From positions 1 through 64,000 of the forward strand of contig JALOKU010000005.1 of assembly GCA_025456345.1 (NCBI GenBank): 64,000 nucleotides of DNA, given 5' to 3'. The translations under genes and the position numbers were made by a program. Below, piece by piece: positions 8,056 through 15,884 of the stretch. The notes beneath the pieces are model-generated. The model was not told the DNA's origin. It saw only the letters and a list, made by a program, of their open reading frames with translations, and ran no database searches. Position 1 is the first letter of the stretch, and each line of letters begins with the position of its first letter. The DNA is from Vicinamibacterales bacterium (lineage in GTDB: Bacteria; Acidobacteriota; Vicinamibacteria; Vicinamibacterales; JAKQTR01).

Positions 8056-9171
8056 TCAGGCCAGCCGCCGGTGACCGTTGGCGGCGTGGCGGTCGTACGC
8101 GTCGCGCAGGATCTCGGACACCAGGCTGGTGGCCGGGATCTCCGACTGCAGCAGGATCTCGCCGACGGAGGTTTCCTTGTCGCCGGAGATGCCGCAGTTC
8201 GCGTTCACCTCCAGGACGAACAACTCGTCGGTCCGCTCCTCGAGGCGGATATCGACGCGCCCGTACCCCTGCCCGCCGACCGCCGCGAACGCCTCGACGG
8301 CCAGCTCCGCGAGGCGGCCGCGCAACTGCGCGGGCGCCTGGCCGAACCGGTAGAACGGCTCGCCCTCGGGCAGCCGCGACTCTACCTTGTACTCGGACCA
8401 GTAGCGGTCGTAGCTCAGGAACCGCTCGTGGCGCGGCAGGGCCGAGTGGAAGAGCCGCTGGGCGGGCGGATACGCCCGGGCGCCCAGGGGCGCTGCGGCG
8501 TCGGCGACGACGAGCACCGTGAACTCGGGCCCGTCGATGAACCGCTCGGCGAAGATGCCGGATTTTCGGTAGAACTCACCGTCTTCGCTCGCGAGCAGCG
8601 CCGTCACGCGGGCCATCACCTCACCGGCGTCGTGCGCGCGGGACTTCAACCCGATCCCGCCGCTGCCGGCCGAGACCTCGGGCTTCACGAACGCAGGGTA
8701 GCCGACCTCGGCCTCCACTCTCGCGACGTCCGCAGGCAGATCGCGCAGGGCGACGAAGGGCGCCGTCGGCACGCCGTGCTCACGAAGCGCGGTCTTGAGC
8801 GCGACCTTGTACGTCGTGATGTCGTAGAAGAACTCGGAGCCTCCCGTGTAGGGGAGTCCGGAGTCCTCGAGGGCGCGCACGACCGACACCCCGGGCGACC
8901 CGTCCACCTCGTTGCCGTCGCACAGGTTCATGACGAGGCACCGATGGGCCAGACGCGCAGGCTCGAGCGCGTCGATGGTCGATCGCAGGTTGTTGACGGT
9001 GACCGGAACCCAGCGCCACTCATAGCCGAGCGCGGCGAACCAGCCGTGCAGCTCGTCGCGAAAATCGGGAAGGTCGTACTCGGGGCTCTCGAGCTTGCCG
9101 CCCTTGTCGTAGTACGGGATGAACACCGAGACCGTGGGACGCCAGACTTCGAACGGTTCAAGTACTCCCAT
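8056..9171 (-). CDS. ATP-grasp ligase, D-alanine-D-alanine ligase-like
   Basis: A 371-residue ATP-grasp protein. Visible motifs are the ATP-binding Lys region YPAFVKPEVSAGSGGIGLKS, the FIDGPEFTVLVVAD strand, and the metal-binding end YGRVDIRLEERTDELFVLEVNANCGIS. The N-terminal domain (VSVFIPYYDKGG, CLVMNLCDG) resembles the substrate domain of Ddl, but the protein is not in a cell-wall gene context. It is the first gene of a two-gene minus-strand operon, followed after 3 nt by the ATP-grasp-SET fusion. I chose the ATG at 9171; an upstream start at 9237 in the same frame is possible. It probably ligates an amino acid or peptide carboxylate in a pathway shared with its neighbour. Confidence 0.8.
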   Translation of the reverse strand: MGVLEPFEVWRPTVSVFIPYYDKGGKLESPEYDLPDFRDELHGWFAALGYEWRWVPVTVNNLRSTIDALEPARLAHRCLVMNLCDGNEVDGSPGVSVVRALEDSGLPYTGGSEFFYDITTYKVALKTALREHGVPTAPFVALRDLPADVARVEAEVGYPAFVKPEVSAGSGGIGLKSRAHDAGEVMARVTALLASEDGEFYRKSGIFAERFIDGPEFTVLVVADAAAPLGARAYPPAQRLFHSALPRHERFLSYDRYWSEYKVESRLPEGEPFYRFGQAPAQLRGRLAELAVEAFAAVGGQGYGRVDIRLEERTDELFVLEVNANCGISGDKETSVGEILLQSEIPATSLVSEILRDAYDRHAANGHRRLA

Positions 9172-9258
9172 TGCGACCGGACCTTGCCTCCTGACGGATC
9201 GCGCGCACCACGATGTTAACGATCGGCGTGATGGCATACAAGCATAGAATGCGGGGTC

Positions 9259-9287
9259 TTGTTGATTGAGCCGCGTTGGATGATACT
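9259..9287 (+). promoter_or_regulatory. Possible sigma70-type promoter for the atp genes
   Basis: TTGTTG (9259-9264) and GATACT (9282-9287) are separated by 17 nt and lie just upstream of the AtpZ-like gene. The match to the consensus is only partial, so this is a weak call. Transcription would begin a few bases before the start codon at 9303. Confidence 0.25.
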
Positions 9288-9302
9288 GGCGGCGGCATCA
9301 CG

Positions 9303-9641
9303 ATGGGGATGGACTTCTCGAAGGGCGCGGGCGAAGCGTTGCGGACCGCGGGCGCGTTGAGCACCGTCGGCCTGGCGTTCGTGCTCGCGCTGGTCATCGG
9401 ATTCTGGGTGGGCACCGTGCTCGACGGCTGGCTCGGCACCAAACCCGTCTTCACGATCCTGTTCTTCTTCTTCGGCCTGGCCGCCGGGATTCTCAACGTC
9501 TACCGGATCGTGTCGCAGGCGTACCCGAAACAGGCCGCGGGCCCTGGCGCGCCTCCCGCGCCGCCGCCTCAACCGGTGATCATGCCGAAGGCCGGCGACG
9601 GCCCCGACGACCGCGAGCTCGGTGATGACGGCGAGCGATGA
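9303..9641 (+). CDS. AtpZ/AtpI-family accessory protein of ATP synthase
   Basis: A small protein of 112 residues (from ATG 9303) with two membrane helices: LSTVGLAFVLALVIGFWVGTVL and a second in PVFTILFFFFGLAAGIL. The glycine pattern GFWVGxxLDxWLGTxP before helix 2 and the ending NVYRIV are typical of AtpZ (the Q/AtpI-like subunit found beside Fo genes). The tail is Pro/Ala-rich. An in-frame ATG at 9276 would add nine residues. It precedes an AtpI-type gene by 15 nt. The likely role is in ATP synthase c-ring assembly or cation supply. Confidence 0.8.
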   Translation: MGMDFSKGAGEALRTAGALSTVGLAFVLALVIGFWVGTVLDGWLGTKPVFTILFFFFGLAAGILNVYRIVSQAYPKQAAGPGAPPAPPPQPVIMPKAGDGPDDRELGDDGER

Positions 9642-9656
9642 GGCCCGGAGGGCCCG

Positions 9657-10094
9657 GTGATGCGGCCGGCGGGTGAGCGCGATCCATCGCTGCGGCGCAT
9701 TCAGCGCGACTCGGCCGTCATCGTCCTCGCCGCAGCCGCCGTGGCGCTCGCCGTTGAAGGCGGCCGGCCGGAAGGCGCCCTCGGCGTGCTCGCCGGCGCG
9801 GGCCTCATGGCATTCAGCTACGCCGCCATCAAGGGCGGCGTGACCGCCCTGCTGCAGCGGGCCGCGGCGGCCGGCCGCGCGGAACCGGGCGATCACCACC
9901 CGAAAGCCCGGGTGGCCTGGCTCCTCGCCCGGTTCATCGGGCGCTACCTGGTGGTCGGCGTCGTCGCCTGGGCTGTGCTGGTGCCCCTGAAAGCCCACCC
10001 GCTGGGTCTGTTCGCCGGGGTCACCGTGCCGGTCCTGGCCATCGGGATCGAGGCCGTCCGGCTGAACCGCCGGAGGCCAGCGCCTGGCCGCTGA
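9657..10094 (+). CDS. ATP synthase subunit I (AtpI-like) membrane protein
   Basis: A 145-residue protein with four hydrophobic segments (about 20-37, 43-60, 88-110, 115-132), the layout of the ATP-synt_I family that assists c-ring assembly. An N-terminal ERDPSLRRIQRDS stretch precedes helix 1, and a basic RLNRRR tail ends the protein. The sequence is weakly conserved, so the family call rests mostly on topology and on the place directly after the AtpZ-like gene and 1.6 kb before atpB. The GTG or ATG starts at 9657/9660 are both usable. Confidence 0.65.
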   Translation: MMRPAGERDPSLRRIQRDSAVIVLAAAAVALAVEGGRPEGALGVLAGAGLMAFSYAAIKGGVTALLQRAAAAGRAEPGDHHPKARVAWLLARFIGRYLVVGVVAWAVLVPLKAHPLGLFAGVTVPVLAIGIEAVRLNRRRPAPGR

Positions 10095-10127
10095 GTCTCA
10101 GAACCAGCCAACCGGCCTCAGCGCCCC

Positions 10128-11486
10128 TTACCCTGCGCGTGAATCGCCGGTTGGCGCGCCCCGCTCGGCCGCGCCTGGCCACGCAAACCCTTCCCTCGAG
10201 AGCCACGCCAGGCCGGTCACGAAGAGCACGAGCGCCGGAACGGGCTTCGTCAACTGGACCGCCATCCGCTCCAGGAACGTCCACGACTTCAGGTCCGCCC
10301 CGAGGAGGGCGAACGGCGTGGGCAGCGCCAGCACCACGAGACTCACGGCCGCCGTCCATGCGCAGATGCGATCGAATCGCTCCGGATGGCGCGCCCGCTG
10401 GCCCGTCGCGGCTGCCGGCCGTCCGAGATCCAGGAGCAAGAACGCTCCGGCCAGGATGGCCGCGCTCATGTGATGCTCCCATACCTGGAACGAGGCGAGG
10501 AACTGCGCGAGCAGAAGCACGCCGGTTTCGGCGTAGAGAGCCCGCCGCCGGGCCAGGACGACCACGAGCCCGGCCGAGCCGAGGCAGATCGCCAGCGCGA
10601 GTTGAACCACCAGGGGCCAGGTGGCGCGGGCCGGCGCGAACCCGAAGTGCTCGCTGGCCAGGTGGAGGACGTAGAGCGCGCCGAAATTGCCGGGATTGGG
10701 GGGCACCACCGCGTTGGCCGCCAGGAACTCCCGCCAGAGCTGCGGCCGGGCCAGGAAGGGCAGGGCCCCGCCGAAGACGACAAGCGTTGCGGCCACCGCA
10801 AGCGACAGCCACAGGCGCCTGCGGCGCACCCAGGCGAACAGGGCCACCGCGGGGTAGAGCTTGAGCAGCGCCGCCATTGCCGCAACGACGCCAGCGGCCA
10901 CGCGTGACCCCAGGCGGCGTCGCGGGGTCGACCCGAGCCGGCTCAACCACAGGGCCACGCCCAGCAGGGCTCCGGTCACGAAGGTGAACTGCCCCATGTG
11001 GAGTTCGAGGAAGAACGGCGTACTGAGGACGAGCGCAAGCCAGCCGACGAACCCTGCCGAATCCTGCCACAGTCCCCGCAGCACGACGAGCGCCACCAAC
11101 CAGAACAGCAACTCGGTGACGACGACCCAGGCGCGATAGGCCGCGAGCGGGGGCACGAGGCTCACCATCCGGCCCAGCGTGGACGCGACGGCCGGCAGAT
11201 AACGGAACTCGAAGAAGTACGGCGTGACGCCGCCGGATCGCTCGTAGGTGGAGTAGGGGGACACGCCGGACCGGTTGTTGACTCCGGCATGATAGACCGC
11301 GAAGAAATCGATCCCCGGCCCGTTGTAGTAGGTGCTGTCGAAGTGGAGCGGCCACGTCAGGAACCGCGGCGCCTCCGGATGCGCCCGGAGGTTCAGGGGC
11401 TGTCTGAGGACTGACGCGGTCACCGACAGGTGGAGCAGAACGGCGATGCCGGCAACGACGGCCTTGGTGGACATGCGACCCATCAT
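10128..11486 (-). CDS. GT-C membrane glycosyltransferase, GT87 (DUF2029)-like
   Basis: About 452 residues with roughly ten membrane helices. The first periplasmic loop holds FDSTYYNGPGIDFFAVYHAG, an Asp-containing site typical of polyprenyl-phosphate-dependent GT-C enzymes, and the mid-region ALLKLYPAVALFAWV matches the 'LKxxP' helix of GT87 mannosyltransferases. It would transfer a sugar from a lipid carrier on the outer face of the inner membrane. I use the ATG at 11486, preceded by a GGCGGGGG stretch; the longer frame upstream is Arg-rich and unlikely. The gene is inserted on the opposite strand between the two halves of the atp locus, ending 33 nt from atpI. Confidence 0.7.
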   Translation of the reverse strand: MMGRMSTKAVVAGIAVLLHLSVTASVLRQPLNLRAHPEAPRFLTWPLHFDSTYYNGPGIDFFAVYHAGVNNRSGVSPYSTYERSGGVTPYFFEFRYLPAVASTLGRMVSLVPPLAAYRAWVVVTELLFWLVALVVLRGLWQDSAGFVGWLALVLSTPFFLELHMGQFTFVTGALLGVALWLSRLGSTPRRRLGSRVAAGVVAAMAALLKLYPAVALFAWVRRRRLWLSLAVAATLVVFGGALPFLARPQLWREFLAANAVVPPNPGNFGALYVLHLASEHFGFAPARATWPLVVQLALAICLGSAGLVVVLARRRALYAETGVLLLAQFLASFQVWEHHMSAAILAGAFLLLDLGRPAAATGQRARHPERFDRICAWTAAVSLVVLALPTPFALLGADLKSWTFLERMAVQLTKPVPALVLFVTGLAWLSREGFAWPGAAERGAPTGDSRAG

Positions 11487-11594
11487 CCCCCGCCTGACTG
11501 GCCTCGCGCCGCCAGCATCCGTGGCCGCCCTCCGCGAGTTGCACGGATTGTACACGACGCAGGTCGGCGGCTGCCGCGCCATTGCACCGTGCGC

Positions 11595-11624
11595 TTTACC
11601 GGTGGGCCGCCCATGGGATATCCT
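11595..11624 (+). promoter_or_regulatory. Possible promoter upstream of atpB
   Basis: TTTACC at 11595-11600 and TATCCT at 11619-11624 are separated by 18 nt. Each matches four of six consensus bases. The position fits a transcript starting near 11631 for atpB-atpE, which are separated from the atpI genes by an opposite-strand gene and so need their own promoter. Confidence 0.35.
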
Positions 11625-11689
11625 AAAGCGTTTACATGGCCACCCGACGAGCGGCACGCGCGCTCGGCGAGGGGTGGAGTCGCGCAGGC

Positions 11690-12499
11690 ATGGAAAAACT
11701 CGAACACCCGCTCTGGATCGTCGACGCGGCCAACCGGATCTTCGGGCCCGCGGTGAACGCACTGCTCGGCCTCGTCGGCATGCAGGCTGCGGACCCGGCG
11801 AACCCGATCCCGAACTACCTGGTGATGGCCTACCTGGTCGTGTTCGCGCTGATCGCCCTGGCCTTCGTCCTGCGGTCGCGGCTGAGCGTCGAGAACCCGG
11901 GCAAGCTCCAGATCGTGTTCGAGGATCTGGTCGGCGGCCTGTCGGGCATGTTGTCGGACATCGTCGGACCGAAAGGCCCGGGCTACATATCGCTGGTCGG
12001 CACCATCGGCGCTTTCATCCTGGCCTGCAATCTGATCGGCATGGTCCCCGGCTTCATGTCGCCCACGAGCAGCATCAACGTCACGCTCGGCTGCGCCCTC
12101 ACGGTGTGGGTCTACTACCACTACCACGGCATGAAGGAGCAGGGCATCGGGCCGTACCTGAAGCACTTCGCGGCTCCTCCGGGTGCGCCGCTGTTTATCG
12201 CGCCCATCATGCTGCCCGTCGAGATCATCAGCCACTTCTCGCGGGTGCTCTCGTTGTCGCTGCGGCTGTTCGGGAACGTCTTCGGAGAAGAGCTGGTCAT
12301 CCTGATTCTGTTCAGCATCGTGCCATTCTTCGCGCCGCTGCCCATCATGTTCCTGGGCATGATCACGATGCCGCTCCAGGCGTTCATCTTCGTCATGCTG
12401 ACGATGATCTACCTGGGCGGCGCGGTGGCGGCGGAGCACGGGCACGAGGAATCTCATGGACACGGAGAGGCCGTCGGCGCGCATGGCGTCGCGGCCTAG
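11690..12499 (+). CDS. atpB: F-type ATP synthase subunit a
   Basis: The proton/ion channel subunit of Fo. The essential Arg helix reads SHFSRVLSLSLRLFGNVFGEELVILIL, with the catalytic Arg in SLRLFGN, and the last helix region ends FVMLTMIYLGGAVAAEHGHEE. Five to six membrane helices are visible in about 269 residues. I start at ATG 11690 (MEKLEHPLW); an in-frame ATG at 11636 would add an Arg/Ala-rich extension. atpE follows after 38 nt. The genes for b, delta, alpha, gamma, beta and epsilon are not nearby, so Fo and F1 genes are split in this genome. Confidence 0.93.
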   Translation: MEKLEHPLWIVDAANRIFGPAVNALLGLVGMQAADPANPIPNYLVMAYLVVFALIALAFVLRSRLSVENPGKLQIVFEDLVGGLSGMLSDIVGPKGPGYISLVGTIGAFILACNLIGMVPGFMSPTSSINVTLGCALTVWVYYHYHGMKEQGIGPYLKHFAAPPGAPLFIAPIMLPVEIISHFSRVLSLSLRLFGNVFGEELVILILFSIVPFFAPLPIMFLGMITMPLQAFIFVMLTMIYLGGAVAAEHGHEESHGHGEAVGAHGVAA

Positions 12500-12537
12500 C
12501 GCGGAGAACGTCGATTCCTACTGAGGAGGCTGAGGTC

Positions 12538-12885
12538 GTGAAGACGCGTTTTGCACTGCTGTTCACCTTCGTTGTGCTGGTCCTCGGGTTCGCCAGCCCC
12601 GCCTTCGCGCAGGAGACGGCCACGACAAGCGCCGCCGTGTCCGTGGAACTGGTGCGCTGGTCGATCATCACGGCCGGCTTCGCCCTGGCGATCGCGGCGG
12701 CCTTCGGCGCGCTCTCGCAGGCCAAGGGCCTCAGCGCGGCGGTCGAGGGCATCGCACGCAACCCCGCGGCGGCGAACGACATCCGCGGCAACCTGATCCT
12801 GGGCCTCGTCCTCATCGAGTCGCTCGTGATCTACGTCCTGCTCGTGTCGCTGATCCTCTTCTTCGTCAAGCCGTTCGGCGGCTAG
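12538..12885 (+). CDS. atpE: F-type ATP synthase subunit c, with N-terminal signal-like helix
   Basis: The c-ring subunit. It starts at a GTG with a strong GAGGAGG site at 12523-12529. Residues 1-24 look like a cleavable signal peptide (VLGFASPAFAQE), followed by the two c-subunit helices with the polar loop ARNP between them. The ion-binding Glu sits in helix 2 (LIESLVIY). Helix 1 carries Gln at the position of the Na+-ligand Gln32 of Ilyobacter (ALSQAKGLSAAVEGIARNP), and helix 2 has Ser and Tyr at the positions of S66 and Y70, but Leu instead of T67. Ion specificity is therefore uncertain. A GC-rich hairpin follows the gene. Confidence 0.93.
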   Translation: MKTRFALLFTFVVLVLGFASPAFAQETATTSAAVSVELVRWSIITAGFALAIAAAFGALSQAKGLSAAVEGIARNPAAANDIRGNLILGLVLIESLVIYVLLVSLILFFVKPFGG

Positions 12886-12912
12886 CCGGGCGCCCGATCC
12901 TCGCTGGCTGAG

Positions 12913-12943
12913 GGGCCGGGACGGGCTTGCCCCGCCCCGGCCC
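12913..12943 (+). terminator. GC-rich hairpin after atpE
   Basis: A 13-bp stem with one mismatch and one bulge (12913-12925 against 12930-12943, loop CTTG) lies 28 nt after the atpE stop. There is no T-run, so it may be a weak terminator or a transcript-stabilising hairpin. The next gene starts 52 nt further on. Confidence 0.45.
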
Positions 12944-12994
12944 TGGTCCGCTCCGGCCGGCGAGTCAGCCCGGCGGCCCGCGCGGAGGTGGCGT

Positions 12995-13906
12995 GTGCGC
13001 CGCTGGCTGACCCTCACTCCCTTCGACGGCCTGCTGCTCCTGATGGTCCTCATCTGGGGCGCGAACTACTCCGTCGTCAAGTCGGCCATCAGGGAAATCC
13101 CGCCCCAGGCGTTCAACGTCCTGAGGATGGGCGTGGCGTCGGCCGTGTTCGCGGCGGCGATTGCCGCCACGGGGCTGCCTCGCGTGGCGCGGGCCGACTG
13201 GCCGCGCCTGGCGTTGCTCGGCGCCATCGGCCACTTCGTGTACCAGGTCTGCTTCATGGCCGGCCTGGCGAGAACCACCGCGTCGAACAGCGCGCTCATC
13301 ATCGGCTGCTCGCCGGTGGCCGTCTCAATCGCCTCCGCCCTCGCCGGCCACGAGCGCGTGCCGCGCACGCAGTGGATCGGCGTCCTGCTGTCGGTCGGCG
13401 GTGTCTACCTCGTGGTCGGCTCGGGTGCGGAGTTCGGCGGGACCTCCCTCGCGGGCGACCTGTTCACGCTGGCGGCCGTCTGCTGCTGGGCGGTGTACAC
13501 GGTCGGATCGAGGCCCCTGCTGGCCCGTTACTCGCCCCTCACGGTGACCGCCCTCACGATGTTCGCCGGCACGGCGTTGTACGCCCCCGCATCGGCGGCG
13601 CAGATGGCGCAGGTCGACTGGGGGCGCGTGCCCGCGTGGGCGTGGGCGTCGATGGCGCTCTCGGCGGTGCTGGCGCTGAATGTCGCGTACCTGATCTGGT
13701 ACACCTCGGTGCAGCGCATCGGGAACATCCGCACCTCGGCGTACTCGAATCTGATTCCCATCGTCGCGATTGCGGTCGCCACGGTGGCGCTCGGAGAGGC
13801 GATCACCGCCAGGAAGCTGGCTGGCGCAGGCGCCATCCTCGTCGGGGTGGGCGTCACACGCCTGGCGGCAAGGACTCGGGACCCGGAGCCGCCTGCGGAA
13901 GAGTAG
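12995..13906 (+). CDS. EamA/DMT-family transporter
   Basis: A 303-residue inner-membrane carrier with ten helices in two EamA repeats. The first begins near residue 8 (FDGLLLLMVLIWGANYSVVKSA) and the second near 150 (LAGDLFTLAAVCCWAVYTVGSR). The end of each repeat has the family pattern, for example LGEAITARKLAGAGAILVGVGVTR near 270-293. The substrate of this drug/metabolite superfamily member cannot be told from sequence. It starts at a GTG. The next gene, a polysaccharide deacetylase, is 36 nt downstream on the same strand. Confidence 0.85.
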   Translation: MRRWLTLTPFDGLLLLMVLIWGANYSVVKSAIREIPPQAFNVLRMGVASAVFAAAIAATGLPRVARADWPRLALLGAIGHFVYQVCFMAGLARTTASNSALIIGCSPVAVSIASALAGHERVPRTQWIGVLLSVGGVYLVVGSGAEFGGTSLAGDLFTLAAVCCWAVYTVGSRPLLARYSPLTVTALTMFAGTALYAPASAAQMAQVDWGRVPAWAWASMALSAVLALNVAYLIWYTSVQRIGNIRTSAYSNLIPIVAIAVATVALGEAITARKLAGAGAILVGVGVTRLAARTRDPEPPAEE

Positions 13907-13942
13907 GACCGAGCCGGTCGAGCAGGGAGAACGGAGGCGAGG

Positions 13943-15007
13943 ATGGACGTGGGGCAGCCGGCAGGACCGTCGTACGAGGCATGGCTGATTCGCGCGCTTT
14001 TCCGGACGCACGCCTTTCGCGCGGCCAGGGCCCTGGCCCGCCGCCGGATCGTGATGGCGATGTATCACGGCTTCACGGCCGCCGATTCGCACGAGGGGAT
14101 CGAGAACCACGAGGGCAAGCACGTGCACGTCGGCCGGTTCCGGGAGCACCTGGCCTTTCTGAAGCGGCACCACAACGTCGTGCCGCTCGGCGACGTGGTC
14201 CAGGCGCTGAATGCCGGGACGCCCCTTCCCGAGCGGGCGGCGGTCATCACGATCGACGACGGGTACCGCTCCATCTACACGGTGGCGTACCCGGCCCTGC
14301 GCGAGTTCGGCCTCCCCGCATCGGTGTTCCTGACGACGGCATTCGTTGACAGCCGCCAGTACCTCTGGACCGATCGCGTGGAGTTCGCCGTCAATCGCGC
14401 CGCGGCGGGCGTGGTGGACCTGGCCTTCGGCGCGACAGCGCTCAGCCTGGACCTGAGGACCGTCGCCGGGAAACGGGCGGCCGAGAGCCGCCTCCGCGGG
14501 CTTCTGAAAGCCATGCCGCAGGAGTCACGGCTCGGCGCGGTCGAAGCGATCGAACGGGCCACCGGTTGCACGCTCCTCGACGCGGCCGGCGGGACCGAGC
14601 TCTACGAACCGCTCACGTGGAACGAGGCGGCGGAGATGGCGCGATCCGGCCTCGTCTCGATCGGCAGCCACACGCACACCCACGTCATCCTCGCGCGGTG
14701 CGACCCGGCTCGCGCCGCCGAAGAACTGCGCACGTCGAAGCGGATCATCGAAGGCCGGCTCGGCATGCCGTGCACGCTGTTCTGCTACCCGAACGGCCGC
14801 CACGGCGATTTCAACGCCGGCACCGGCGCGCAACTGCGGGCGGAAGGCTATGCCTGCGCGTTGACGACGGTTTACGGGGCGAACGGGCGCGGCGCGAATG
14901 TCTACGAACTGAAGCGGTACAACCTCGGCAAGCCGATGATCCCGGGCGAGCTGGAGGTTCGCCTGTCGGGGCTGTTCGACGTGAAGTCGCTCGCCAATCG
15001 CCGCTGA
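13943..15007 (+). CDS. Polysaccharide deacetylase (NodB/CE4 fold)
   Basis: A 354-residue CE4-type protein with no signal peptide. Motif 1 is VITIDDGYRS (D105, D106) and motif 2 is SHTHTH (242-247), giving the catalytic Asp and the metal-binding Asp-His-His set. A later FCYPNGRHGDFN segment matches motif 3. About 90 residues are inserted between motifs 1 and 2. Related proteins act on N-acetyl groups of polysaccharides or of lipid-linked intermediates. It opens the glycan region of 14-26 kb and ends 32 nt from a convergent methyltransferase gene. Confidence 0.82.
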   Translation: MDVGQPAGPSYEAWLIRALFRTHAFRAARALARRRIVMAMYHGFTAADSHEGIENHEGKHVHVGRFREHLAFLKRHHNVVPLGDVVQALNAGTPLPERAAVITIDDGYRSIYTVAYPALREFGLPASVFLTTAFVDSRQYLWTDRVEFAVNRAAAGVVDLAFGATALSLDLRTVAGKRAAESRLRGLLKAMPQESRLGAVEAIERATGCTLLDAAGGTELYEPLTWNEAAEMARSGLVSIGSHTHTHVILARCDPARAAEELRTSKRIIEGRLGMPCTLFCYPNGRHGDFNAGTGAQLRAEGYACALTTVYGANGRGANVYELKRYNLGKPMIPGELEVRLSGLFDVKSLANRR

Positions 15008-15039
15008 ATGACTGCGCGTGGCCGGCGCCGCGGCGCAGG

Positions 15040-15879
15040 TCAGCGCGCCGCCGCCATCACGAACTCGAGGTTGCCGATCACGATGTCCCGGGTGAGGGGG
15101 CTGTCGCGGAGCCAGGCGCCAGCCGCGCGCGGGAGGCGCCGGACGCTCCCGATCAGGTGCAACTGCTCGTGCTCGATCCGCAGGCCGGCGGCCTCGATGA
15201 GCGCGCGAAGCCGGCGCATCCTGACCTTCTCCAGCAGGTCGTCGTGCTTGGATACGCCCCGCTTCGCGTCGCGAATGAACGAGTTCTCGTGGGCCGGCTC
15301 GCGCAGCGTCCACGGAGCATGGCGGGCGAGCCACCGGAACGTGCGGAACGCCAGCGGTCTGCCGATCATCAGGTGGAGCGGTACCGGCACGAGCAGATGG
15401 GGCAGGTGGGCCCCGGCCGGCGAGAGGTACGGCGCCGTCGACAGATAGACGCGGCCCTCCGGCTTCATCACGCGCCGGCACTCGCGCAGGTACAGCCCGG
15501 CGTCGGCGACGTGCTCGATGACGGAGTGCGAGAGCACGAGATCGAAGGTGCCCGACGGGAAGGGCAGCGCCATCCCGTCCGCCCGGGCGAAGAGGACGTT
15601 CGGCCGGTTCCACTCGCGCGCGATGACGGCGCCGGCCTGGCTGAACCGATCCATGGGGTCGATGCCCACGACGTAGTCGGCGTGCTCGGCGAAGGAGAGC
15701 GGCATGCCGCCGCCCCCGCATCCGACGTCGATGACGCGCCCGCCAATCGGGACGCGGTGGCGGTCGAGGAAGGCGATGAGCTTCGCGCTCCGGTAGTACT
15801 CGAACAGGGCGTAGTCGTGCTCGGATCGGAAACGCCGTGTCGCGTGGTCCTTGATGAGGTCGTCCCTGATGTCGCGCAT
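15040..15879 (-). CDS. Class I SAM-dependent methyltransferase
   Basis: A 279-residue AdoMet methyltransferase. Motif I is GGRVIDVGCGGGGMPLSFAE (about 46-65), the acidic post-I residue follows in VVGIDPMDR, and LVLSHSVIEHVADAG is the methyltransf-11 type signature. The start ATG at 15879 lies 5 nt after the stop of the upstream GNAT gene, so the two form an operon. The substrate is probably a sugar or lipid-linked glycan, judged from the neighbours. The same frame is open far upstream, but that region belongs to the GNAT gene in another frame. Confidence 0.82.
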   Translation of the reverse strand: MRDIRDDLIKDHATRRFRSEHDYALFEYYRSAKLIAFLDRHRVPIGGRVIDVGCGGGGMPLSFAEHADYVVGIDPMDRFSQAGAVIAREWNRPNVLFARADGMALPFPSGTFDLVLSHSVIEHVADAGLYLRECRRVMKPEGRVYLSTAPYLSPAGAHLPHLLVPVPLHLMIGRPLAFRTFRWLARHAPWTLREPAHENSFIRDAKRGVSKHDDLLEKVRMRRLRALIEAAGLRIEHEQLHLIGSVRRLPRAAGAWLRDSPLTRDIVIGNLEFVMAAAR

Positions 15880-15884
15880 ATCGT

